Shown here: one piece after another, positions 55,401 through 61,938 of the stretch
Position numbering within the stretch: the stretch's first letter is position 1
How the letters are laid out: each line of letters begins with the position of its first letter
From: an uncultured Bacteroidota bacterium
GTDB lineage: Bacteria > Bacteroidota > Bacteroidia > Flavobacteriales > Flavobacteriaceae
Direction: 5' to 3'
DNA: 64,000 bases
Assembly (NCBI GenBank): GCA_902613595.1
Contig: CACMHY010000005.1
Span: forward strand, 26,768-90,767
The notes under the pieces: model-generated
What the model was told of the DNA's origin: nothing
The model's database searches: none
What the model saw: only the letters and a program-made list of their open reading frames with translations
Made by a program: the position numbers and the translations under genes

Positions 55401-58400
55401 GTTCCAAGAGGAATAAAACAATCATCGCTAGAAGGGTCAAAATCTAGAACTAAAGTAGCAGTCACTGTTCCATCAACCAGAGGTTCGTCTATAGCATCAA
55501 GATTTATTGATTGTGGAGTATTCCAGTTAGAATTATTAAAAACGACAAAATCTTGGCTTACAACGTAATGTCCTGTTGGGCTAACAGTAAAATTAATTTG
55601 AACTGTGTCACTTGGAGTATCTGATAAAACGATTGTGAAGGTATCATTTGAAACACCTTCATTTAAGACCAATGGCATCCCGCTAGGTGTGATACCAGGG
55701 TCAGACAAATCAAGTGTAACTGATGTCGAAAATGTTGCACATACATATTCATCCTTTGTTATAACAGCTCTAAATAAAGAATTATCCATCGCAAAAGGAG
55801 GGGAGGTTAGATTTAAAATATTTGATGTAACACCAGAGTAAAGTGCATTATTTGCTAAATTCTCCCAGTTGCCACTTGTACTATTTAATTTTTGCCACTG
55901 ATAATTTAAATTTGTTTGAGTACTTGAAACAGTGAACGAAGTGTTATCCCCATTACAAACTAAAACATCGAGTGGTTCTAGTGAAAAAGAAGGCGCCTCA
56001 GAGAATTCTAAAAAATCTCTTACAGCATTTGAATTTCCGTCTCTAGGAGTTGTATAGCCTTCACCTTGATTGTTTACTCTACCGGGTTCTGCGCTCAGTT
56101 CATTGTCCACAGTCACTGGATCTGAGCCTAAATATCCATTAGAATCTCCATCAGTAAAACCCGCTTCCCTTGTATCAAAACAGGCATCTTCATCACTGTC
56201 GTGATCATAAGCATTCGAAATAGTATCTGAATCAGTATCTGTATTTAGATATTCTATAGAAAAAACACCGTTAAATACCACATTACCTGAAGCTGTTGGT
56301 GCGCCCACTTGTGTTAAGGTGATTTCTCTTACTCCATCGGCTTGGAATGAGAATCTATTAGAATTATCGGCATCTCCGTCAAAAGTGAAAAGTATTTCAC
56401 TTGAGGTATATGTGACAACTCCAGAATCATATACGTTATTTTGATTTGTGTCAACTTTTAGCTCATCACCCGGGTCAAGCATTGTTAGAGTTAATGAGGT
56501 TGGAAATATGCTCACCTTATAAGTGTCTCCTGTAATAAAGGTGTGGGCAAAATTAATATCCTCAAATAATTTAATATTTACAGGTTCTGTAAACGAAAGT
56601 TTGTACGCCCCTGATTCCCCTGGTGGAACAGTCAGTTGAAAAGCACCTGAGGTTTGCCCTGTCATATTTACCGTTCCAGGGTTGCTTCTTGTAAATGTAG
56701 ATGAAGGAATGGAATTGTTAGTTGATAAATCTGGAAAAACCAAAGTAGGGTCATTTATATCAGAAAGATTAAGTGAACTTACCAGTCTTGATTCAACGGT
56801 ATTATATATACCATCATTATCAATGTCAACATCTATATTATCGTAAATACCGTCAGAGTCAGTATCTACAGGACAATTACTCACTTTTTTTGGATTTGAT
56901 TCTAATCGATAGGGATCACTTCCAGAACAGGTTATTACACCTATTGCTTTATAAAAGCCTACTTGTGTAGGAGTAACAGTCTGAGTGTCCCATCCTGCAA
57001 CAGTATTGTAGTTTACTGCTCCTTCACCGTTCCAATATTCCCATTCTACAGAATCAAAATCAGAAAAATTTGTAAGGCTTAAACTTACAAATGGAATACA
57101 GTCATTTAAACCTGTTGCACCTGCTTCATTAAAACTACTATCTGGTGGAGATGGAAATCCAGAGTAAAAAGCACCTGCTGTTGCACTTCCAGAAGAATTA
57201 TAATAAGCTGCATATAATTCGGCTTTACTTCCGTCAGGGTAATTTGAGAATATAGAAACGTTACCTTCTAATCCTTCAATTTTAAATGTTGTATAGTCTG
57301 GATTTCCTATGACTGTTCTTCCAAAGTTTTTTGCGGTTCCGGTTGCTGCCCCTACAATATTATTTATTCTTACAGTATTATGAGTAAAATTACCAGTCCA
57401 AGTTGGAGTTGGGGTATTTTCATCACTAATAGTAACTGAGGCTGTTGCTGGAGCTACAATTGTTAAAAAAGTATTCCAAGTTAATCCTGCAGCATCTTTT
57501 ATATTTGGAATGGTTTCAATTGTTTCATTACTTGTACAGCTGAGTGGGGGCACAAACCACAAATCTGTATTAGCAGAATTTCCATTTGAAATAGCTTGAT
57601 AAGCATAGGCTTTATTTGAGGTTCTAACATAAATATTTCCATTAACAGAATATTCATCTCCTTCTATAGAATGATACTCCCCTGCCGCAAGTGTTACAGT
57701 AGCTGTAGTTTCACCGTTTAAAAAAACTTCTGTATTATCTTCATGAGCAACAATAATTGCATTGTCATAATCATCTGTACCACCAGTTGGATTTCCTTTT
57801 ATAAAAATAAATTCAGTGCCTGCTTTATCAAGGCCTACAATTTGATCTATTCCGTGGTCGCGACCGTTTTGTGTATCTGTCATGCTTCCATTAGCACCAC
57901 CAGATATAACAGCTATATTTTTACTAGATTCAATTGACATACCAACAAGCGCATCTCTATTTGCTATTGGATATGGGTAACCTTGATCAGCAAGATCACC
58001 GGTCGGAGGATCTTCTACAACATCAAATTTAGCTGCTTTCATAGCTACAACAAAAGTTTCAAATTGATCGAGTTCTACAACAATATCATTAATATTTCCT
58101 GCATCATAGGTTTCAATAATATTTTCAATATCTGGATAACCGCTTGCTGCTGGTATCATACTGAATATATCGCTAAAAGTTACTGTAGTAGTTCCTGCTT
58201 CCACTGCCATAACTGAAGCAAAGTTTAAATAATAATTAGAGACTGGCCTTCCATTGGTAAAGCCTCCATTTCTAAAAGATCTTCCTAATGCAGCCTCACC
58301 TTTACTTACCAGACCACTACCTTGAGCATTCGCTCTATACCTAAGATTTACATAAATAGGAGCATCTGCTTCTATGTAAAACCCTTTATTAGACATTGGA

Positions 58401-58759
58401 GTTCCACTCTGTGATGCTGTAATAAACAGTTGGCCATAACCTGCATTATCAGCTAAATAGCGGTTAATATTATCGACCCTTATGTCTGCAGGCGATAATT
58501 TACTTATAACACCAGTAAAACGAGTTGCAGCACTAACTGGAAGAGGGTATATAGAGTAAGTTACAGATTCAGTACTAGCAGTTGTAATATAAAAATATTG
58601 AGCTGACATATCATCTGCGGCACTACTTCCTAGACCAGCTATTTCTTCAGAAGCTGGTATAGGAGGAATATAGTGGTATCTACTAGCCTGAGAAAAAACT
58701 GCGATTGGAATCAATAGCAGAACAAAAACCGATAATATGTGTCTGTAATTTAGATACAT
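52406..58759 (-). CDS. Giant T9SS surface protein with type B sorting domain
   Basis: A 2117-residue protein with a signal peptide (core LLLIPIAVFSQ). The N-terminal 540 residues resemble IgGFc-binding-like domains (DQIVGLDKAGTEFIFIKG). They are followed by calcium-type repeats (DTDSDGIYDNIDVDIDNDG), an Ig-like part, then six Calx-beta-like repeats of about 115 residues (about 1035-1730), each with an NWN(I/T/V)xQ strand. A thrombospondin-type-3-like block follows (about 1740-1880, DLDGDGVRNDLDNCP and DKDGIGDVCDDDIDGDG). The last 90 residues are the type B C-terminal domain: FIPNSFSPNGDGINDLF... RWEQKVYETKNYQNDWDG... PEGVYFY. This marks it as T9SS cargo, exported by SprF-like partners and acting in adhesion or gliding. 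Size and repeats suggest an adhesin. Confidence 0.9.
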   Translation of the reverse strand: MYLNYRHILSVFVLLLIPIAVFSQASRYHYIPPIPASEEIAGLGSSAADDMSAQYFYITTASTESVTYSIYPLPVSAATRFTGVISKLSPADIRVDNINRYLADNAGYGQLFITASQSGTPMSNKGFYIEADAPIYVNLRYRANAQGSGLVSKGEAALGRSFRNGGFTNGRPVSNYYLNFASVMAVEAGTTTVTFSDIFSMIPAASGYPDIENIIETYDAGNINDIVVELDQFETFVVAMKAAKFDVVEDPPTGDLADQGYPYPIANRDALVGMSIESSKNIAVISGGANGSMTDTQNGRDHGIDQIVGLDKAGTEFIFIKGNPTGGTDDYDNAIIVAHEDNTEVFLNGETTATVTLAAGEYHSIEGDEYSVNGNIYVRTSNKAYAYQAISNGNSANTDLWFVPPLSCTSNETIETIPNIKDAAGLTWNTFLTIVAPATASVTISDENTPTPTWTGNFTHNTVRINNIVGAATGTAKNFGRTVIGNPDYTTFKIEGLEGNVSIFSNYPDGSKAELYAAYYNSSGSATAGAFYSGFPSPPDSSFNEAGATGLNDCIPFVSLSLTNFSDFDSVEWEYWNGEGAVNYNTVAGWDTQTVTPTQVGFYKAIGVITCSGSDPYRLESNPKKVSNCPVDTDSDGIYDNIDVDIDNDGIYNTVESRLVSSLNLSDINDPTLVFPDLSTNNSIPSSTFTRSNPGTVNMTGQTSGAFQLTVPPGESGAYKLSFTEPVNIKLFEDINFAHTFITGDTYKVSIFPTSLTLTMLDPGDELKVDTNQNNVYDSGVVTYTSSEILFTFDGDADNSNRFSFQADGVREITLTQVGAPTASGNVVFNGVFSIEYLNTDTDSDTISNAYDHDSDEDACFDTREAGFTDGDSNGYLGSDPVTVDNELSAEPGRVNNQGEGYTTPRDGNSNAVRDFLEFSEAPSFSLEPLDVLVCNGDNTSFTVSSTQTNLNYQWQKLNSTSGNWENLANNALYSGVTSNILNLTSPPFAMDNSLFRAVITKDEYVCATFSTSVTLDLSDPGITPSGMPLVLNEGVSNDTFTIVLSDTPSDTVQINFTVSPTGHYVVSQDFVVFNNSNWNTPQSINLDAIDEPLVDGTVTATLVLDFDPSSDDCFIPLGTSTYSVTIFNNDIPGWDVSQVIRTVEDEVTTGEGGVELPTDSESTTISPSAGKRGIVDPAFVTENDPATAEFSIVLTKQPINDVFVDIINNDSTEKTLSDTSLTFTNSNWNVSQTIIINSADDFLIDGDQNTSITARINAASDPAFLSLPPEDRQVLTIDDDIGDFTISDVSGNLKEEALGDLVTFTVSLTAIPSSDVIIDFSGNDSTEATIVNPTVTFNSTNWNIPQTISLQVVDDFIFDENQTSTITGSVSSSSDASFTGAADKSVDVITEDNEVVDIIVNVLDNLTSESGDTGSFEINLTTEPLSDVFIELTSTNELEGVLSTSIISFNATNWNIPQVVTVTGVDDDPPVSDGAADYIIITGNVSSTDDNYGLLDGSTVDDVNMSNQDNDSPGIILTVLNDDFSTSESGDYVVVQFSLLSKPDGGESVTIPLSLDGPANEMDLSADSITILADNWNNPSSNVVTITGIDELFADGNQELILITGDPTSVSTFYDAIGADDVSNPTLTNEDDDVAQVVFNLSDNVSENGTTSILSVSLTSAINTDVFLNFGVADITELLINFSELVFTKDNWNINQEIIVTGKDDPIIDGDIGSEIIISVDDVRSDITYRTVLPTSVIVINEDNDDLDGDGVRNDLDNCPLASNYDQSDLDKDGIGDVCDDDIDGDGVLNSKESEDSTDPENNCSFKSESVTEPVTSSPDCDSDGVENSIDQDDDNDGIKDEIETEQDTDGDGIPNSIDLDSDNDGCFDVVEAGFIDQNNDGIIGDSILFVDSNGLVLDQDSYNGIPQDLNNNGIYDFLEVLDLPEILSPDQIFVEIEPGKSTTLSYPYSASSYYFRWQIKRDFEDWTDLSEDIDFRGVYTPKLELTNPNKNYVGYKFRLKVEQLLSSCPVPVLTDSIELVFQELFIPNSFSPNGDGINDLFVISGIDAFPDHRLIIYNRWEQKVYETKNYQNDWDGAPNMSYGDNSKLLPEGVYFYFFEESEGGELHKGFIYIKR
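53560..55660 (-). repeat. Tandem Calx-beta-like repeat array within the surface protein
   Basis: The strand motif NWN(T/V/I/N)(P/S/Q) followed by a (D/G)xDD/E and xDG element occurs six times, near residues 1075, 1229, 1343, 1456, 1576 and 1693 of the protein. The later five are 113-120 residues apart. Matching DNA stretches such as a shared ATATTCCA(A/G)TTAGT core are seen on the + strand, so copies may recombine. Boundaries are approximate. Confidence 0.75.
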
Positions 58760-58775
58760 AAGTAAACCTTCAGTA

Positions 58776-58783
58776 CAAAAATA
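58776..58783 (-). promoter_or_regulatory. Possible -7 element for the adhesin cassette
   Basis: On the minus strand TATTTTTG fits TAnnTTTG and would give a leader of about 10 bases before the ATG at 58759. No TTG is found at the -33 distance, so the site is incomplete. Confidence 0.4.
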
Positions 58784-58875
58784 TTAAATATATAGTAAAT
58801 CCAGTTTTTAACGATTTAATATTAAAGGCTTTGATAAGTATCTAACCTAATAAAACTTAACTGTAAGGATCAATT

Positions 58876-59037
58876 TCATTTATTAATAAACCAAGGGAAT
58901 TTTTTATTATAACCTATTGTTTTTAGTGATTTTTTATCAAGTTTTAATTTGGGAAGGTCAACTTTGTAATAATAGCCACAGACACATGTATCACAAGAAC
59001 ATGGCGCAGTATTTCCGATCAAATCTTCAACATTCAT
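58876..59037 (-). CDS. Cysteine-rich small protein of unknown function
   Basis: A 53-residue frame from an ATG at 59037. It begins MNVEDLIGNTAPCSCDTCVC, giving CxCxxCxC at residues 13-20, followed by GYYYKVDLP, a lysine-rich middle and a final KFPWFINK. There is no signal peptide. Four close cysteines suggest metal binding, a disulfide-bound peptide or a modified peptide; none can be proven. A -7 box (59120-59127) lies 82 bases ahead and the frame is 116 bases upstream of the adhesin on the same strand, so it could lead that operon. A chance frame cannot be excluded, but cysteine density is unusual for random AT-rich DNA. Confidence 0.5.
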   Translation of the reverse strand: MNVEDLIGNTAPCSCDTCVCGYYYKVDLPKLKLDKKSLKTIGYNKKFPWFINK

Positions 59038-59119
59038 GGTTATTATTTTAAGTAAAAGCCCAATAATATACTGAATTTATACTGATTTAAAAAATATTGT
59101 TTAAGAAATTAAATTTCAT

Positions 59120-59127
59120 CAAATGTA
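59120..59127 (-). promoter_or_regulatory. Possible -7 element for the cysteine-rich small gene
   Basis: On the minus strand TACATTTG matches TAnnTTTG exactly and is the same octamer as in the ddl promoter. It would start transcription near 59113, giving a leader of about 75 bases. The nearest upstream TTTG is 27 bases away, too far for the -33 element. Confidence 0.35.
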
Positions 59128-59146
59128 AATTATGAATATTAAGTTT

Positions 59147-59251
59147 TAAGGGGCCAAATTTTTGGGGGAGGGAGTTCCTTAAAAACTCCCAACATTAAAA
59201 ATAAAAACCAATTTATGATGAAATAACCAATATTGTAAAGAAGAATTGGTT
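59147..59251. other. Structured non-coding stretch with hairpins
   Basis: Within the 677-base gap 58760-59436, this part contains a locally G-rich run (GGGGCC, GGGGGAGGGAG), a 7-bp hairpin GGGAGTT/AACTCCC (59170-59176 with 59184-59190) and an 8-bp inverted repeat AACCAATT/AATTGGTT (59206-59213 with 59244-59251). No T tract follows the hairpin in either direction, so it is not a standard terminator. The rest of the gap is plain AT-rich DNA, apart from the small frame at 58876-59037 and the possible -7 boxes noted at 58776, 59120 and 59423. Confidence 0.5.
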
Positions 59252-59422
59252 AGATAAATTTACATAAAATAATATTTAAATATGTTATTGGTAAGTTAAA
59301 ATCAAGAAATGATATACATTATGTGTCTTTATTTAAAACATAATTAAGCTAAAATTATTTCTTAAAGGGTAAAGTTTACCAATATTTTTATATTAATTAT
59401 AATAAATAATTCTGTCAAAGCT

Positions 59423-59430
59423 TATCTTTG
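59423..59430 (+). promoter_or_regulatory. Possible -7 element of tRNA-Val
   Basis: TATCTTTG matches TAnnTTTG and ends 6 bases before the tRNA 5' end, so transcription would start at or near the mature tRNA end. A clear TTG at the -33 distance is absent. Confidence 0.5.
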
Positions 59431-59436
59431 GAATTC

Positions 59437-59511
59437 GTTCCGTTAGCTCAGTTGGTTCAGAGCACTGCCTTGACAGGGCAGGGGTCGTTGGTTCGAATCC
59501 AACACGGAACA
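59437..59511 (+). tRNA. tRNA-Val(GAC)
   Basis: A full cloverleaf: acceptor GTTCCGT pairs with ACGGAAC, D-stem GCTC/GAGC, anticodon stem CTGCC/GGCAG with loop TTGACAG (anticodon GAC at 59472-59474), T-stem GTTGG/CCAAC with loop TTCGAAT, discriminator A. It reads the valine codons GUC and GUU. The CCA end is not encoded, so it must be added after transcription. It stands alone, not in a tRNA cluster. Confidence 0.97.
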
Positions 59512-59612
59512 CATCTTTTATATATAAAATTTATATAAACGTTTAAATTCTAGACAAACATTTTTTAAATTAGTATAAACGCGCATTTTTAATAACCATA
59601 AAACCGATTCAT

Positions 59613-60164
59613 ATGAAAAGATATATTTCATTTTTTATTTGCATACTACTTTTTTCTTGTTCTTCTGAAAGCACTGATGATGAAAATATGGACGAAGAAA
59701 TCACTGTTGAAGAAGACCCAGGAATGGGACTAATTATAAATGAATTTTTAGCTAGTAATGATGCTTGTTGTGCTGATCCTTCTGGGGATTACGATGACTG
59801 GGTAGAGTTGTATAATGATTCTAATGAAGCTATAGACTTAGGTGGAATGTATTTTACCGATACTATAGGTGATGATGACCCTTATCAGATTCCAGATACG
59901 GATTCTTCTTTAACGACTGTTCAGCCTAAAGGCTATATTTTAATCTGGTGTGATGATGATCAAGAGCAAGGACCTTTACATGTAAGCAATAAATTAAGTA
60001 AAGGAGGAGAGTCTATTGTTCTTATCTCTCAAGACAATCAAACTATAATTGATTCTTTATCTTTCTCAGAACAAACAACCGACGTATCAATGGGTAGAGA
60101 TCCAAACAATGTAAATGAATTTATATTTTTTGAAAACCCTACTCCAGGATTACCTAATAATTAA
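59613..60164 (+). CDS. Lamin-tail-domain lipoprotein
   Basis: A 183-residue lipoprotein (ICILLFSCSSES lipobox) with an acidic linker (about residues 20-38) that resembles a surface-export signal seen in Bacteroidota lipoproteins. The rest is one lamin-tail (LTD) beta-sandwich: LIINEFLASN, DWVELYNDSNEAIDLGG, YFTDT, GYILIWCDDDQ, NKLSKGGESIVLIS, and a final NPTPGLPNN. A CC pair (DACCADPSGDYDDW) sits in the first loop. LTD domains occur in secreted and surface proteins with binding roles; the ligand is unknown. No T9SS domain is present. Confidence 0.9.
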   Translation: MKRYISFFICILLFSCSSESTDDENMDEEITVEEDPGMGLIINEFLASNDACCADPSGDYDDWVELYNDSNEAIDLGGMYFTDTIGDDDPYQIPDTDSSLTTVQPKGYILIWCDDDQEQGPLHVSNKLSKGGESIVLISQDNQTIIDSLSFSEQTTDVSMGRDPNNVNEFIFFENPTPGLPNN

Positions 60165-60185
60165 AATTTATTAAGACTTTTTCAT

Positions 60186-60216
60186 AAATAGGCCAAGCAT
60201 TTTATTTGGTCTATTT
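60186..60216. terminator. Bidirectional hairpin terminator
   Basis: AAATAGGCCAA (60186-60196) pairs with TTGGTCTATTT (60206-60216) with one G-T wobble. It lies between the convergent LTD gene and the oxidoreductase gene and includes the latter's stop codon. T-rich flanks are modest. Confidence 0.6.
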
Positions 60217-60873
60217 GTTTAAAAGAGCTATATCTTGAGTACTAAAAATTTCTATTCTGTTAGAATTTTTTGATAGTGCTGCATTTATCATGATTTTTGC
60301 TAGGATTTTTACTGGTAATGGCTTTTGTGATTTAAAAAGCCCAATTTTATTTAACTTATTAAAAACCTTAATACCAATTTTCTCTCCTTTTCTAGCAAGG
60401 GTAGGCTGTCTTATTAAAGTTGGAGGTTGAAAAATTTGGATTTTATTGAAAGGAAGTTTTTTAATAGATTCCTCTAGTTCCCCTTTGATTTTTGGGTAGA
60501 AAAAAAAAGAATTTTTATCTGCTCCTGTTGAGGATACTAGTGAGTAATTTTTAGTTCCATTTTCAACAGCTATTTTGGCAAATTCGTATTGATAAGTATA
60601 GTCAACTAAAAATTGCTGTTTTTTACCTCCCGCTTGTTTAAGTGTTGTACCCAATGCTGAAAATAAAACGTCACCTGATAGAAGCTTTTTAATTTTATTT
60701 AATTCTGAAAAATCAATTTTATACTTAAATAATTTTTTATTCTCAATATCTGGAACTCTTCTTCCAAAAACAGAAATTTTATAAAAATTAGGATTTTTCA
60801 ATAACTCGTTTACGAGCTCTTTTCCTGTCGCACCTGTAGCACCTAAAATTAAAGCATGTAGTTTATCATTCAT
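60211..60873 (-). CDS. NAD(P)-binding atypical SDR oxidoreductase
   Basis: A 220-residue protein with the Rossmann motif LILGATGATGKELVNELL, GRRVPDIENKK, the FSALGTTLKQAGGKKQQF segment, and VSSTGADKN. This is the pattern of atypical short-chain dehydrogenases (NmrA/HTATIP2-like). The catalytic YxxxK appears as FYPKIKGELE, with an SxK-like arrangement, so activity is uncertain; a sensor role is possible. Confidence 0.85.
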   Translation of the reverse strand: MNDKLHALILGATGATGKELVNELLKNPNFYKISVFGRRVPDIENKKLFKYKIDFSELNKIKKLLSGDVLFSALGTTLKQAGGKKQQFLVDYTYQYEFAKIAVENGTKNYSLVSSTGADKNSFFFYPKIKGELEESIKKLPFNKIQIFQPPTLIRQPTLARKGEKIGIKVFNKLNKIGLFKSQKPLPVKILAKIMINAALSKNSNRIEIFSTQDIALLNK

Positions 60874-60994
60874 TTGAATTCCAAGTGAGTGTTAATTAAA
60901 TTCATTAATGCACAGTCACTAAATATAGTTTATAAAATTTTAATCAAGCTTGTTTTTTGTAAATTGAAAATCACTAATTATAAAATCAATTAAA

Positions 60995-61681
60995 ATGAAA
61001 AAACTTTTTTATTTAGCATGTATTTTAATGGTAAGTATATCTTATTCTCAGAATACATTTAGGCTATGGCATTTTAACGCCAAAGACGGAACAGAGGAAG
61101 CAATTGGTAATCTTTTAGCTGAACACAACAAAGATGCGGTTTATAAATCAGGAGGAGTTCAGGTTGAAAGAATTTCCTATGGAGATAATATGTGGACACA
61201 TCGTGTTGTTGCATTTGGTGAAGTTGGTAAAATTGGAAGATCAGATCTTAAGGAATTTCAACAAGGTTTATTTCTAGAGAAAATAAATAATTTTGTTGAA
61301 GAGTGGGGACCTGCCTATGCAGGAAGATTTAAAAGCTTTTTTGGAGGGGTTCCAAAAGACTTTCCTTTTATCCAAATTTATGACATCAAGCCAAACGATC
61401 CTATAGCATTTCAAAAAGCGCATGACAAATTTGTGAGTAAGGCTTCAAAAATTATAGGTGACAGACCAGTAGGTTTTGGAACCTATGATATTGGCTCACC
61501 TAATGGTGCTACTCATTGGGTAGTGTTAGGTTCAAATGGGTTCAGTGATCTAATTGATCAAAAGCAACAGTTTGAAGATAAGCTAGCAAAAGAAATGATG
61601 GAATGGGGTCAAACGAATGGTGGAGTAGAAATCAGATCAAATTTCACTATTCAGGTATTAGCTGCATTCGGCGAGTTTTAG
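60995..61681 (+). CDS. Secreted protein of unknown function
   Basis: A 228-residue protein with a signal peptide (LFYLACILMVSISYSQ). The mature part appears to be two related halves: FRLWHFNAKDGTEEAIGNLLAE and FIQIYDIKPNDPIAFQKAHDKF each start with a strand followed by a D/E-rich helix. This recalls tandem alpha/beta (ferredoxin-like, dimeric alpha-beta barrel) domains such as NIPSNAP. The similarity is weak and is my inference. It is followed by a strong terminator. Confidence 0.75.
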   Translation: MKKLFYLACILMVSISYSQNTFRLWHFNAKDGTEEAIGNLLAEHNKDAVYKSGGVQVERISYGDNMWTHRVVAFGEVGKIGRSDLKEFQQGLFLEKINNFVEEWGPAYAGRFKSFFGGVPKDFPFIQIYDIKPNDPIAFQKAHDKFVSKASKIIGDRPVGFGTYDIGSPNGATHWVVLGSNGFSDLIDQKQQFEDKLAKEMMEWGQTNGGVEIRSNFTIQVLAAFGEF

Positions 61682-61700
61682 AAAATAAACTTAAAATTGA

Positions 61701-61728
61701 AAGGCCCTTGAAAATTCAAGGGCTTTTT
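61701..61728 (+). terminator. Rho-independent terminator
   Basis: GCCCTTGAA (61704-61712) pairs perfectly with TTCAAGGGC (61715-61723), and the stem extends with AA/TT pairs into a TTTTT tract (61724-61728). It lies 20 bases behind the secreted-protein gene. Confidence 0.85.
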
Positions 61729-61746
61729 AATAGTATTTCGTGAAGT

Positions 61747-61842
61747 TTAGCTCTTCATCATGTTTAATCCAAACCAGATAATCCCAATGCCACCAAAAAT
61801 CATTGAAACGGCCAATGCCTTTAAAATCTTTTGAAATTTCAT
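61747..61842 (-). CDS. Small membrane peptide (31 residues)
   Basis: An ATG frame of 31 codons reading MKFQKILKALAVSMIFGGIG, then IIWFGLNMMKS. It has one predicted helix with a basic N-terminus and polar C-terminus, a normal topology for single-span microproteins. It lies between the terminator at 61701-61728 and the M29-like gene. No family is recognised; it could be a chance frame. Confidence 0.4.
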   Translation of the reverse strand: MKFQKILKALAVSMIFGGIGIIWFGLNMMKS

Positions 61843-61938
61843 TTAATTTTTAAAATAGACACCAAATATACATTTCAAAAAAAAAATAGAGTGCAAAAGT
61901 ATTACTGCATTAATACTTCAATTACAGTTTCTGAAAAA

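Noticed and set aside
53560..55660. Repeats as a CRISPR array or mobile element
   Set aside because: The repeats are long, in frame and protein-coding, with no short identical direct repeats and spacers. I saw no transposase, integrase or CRISPR array anywhere in the window.
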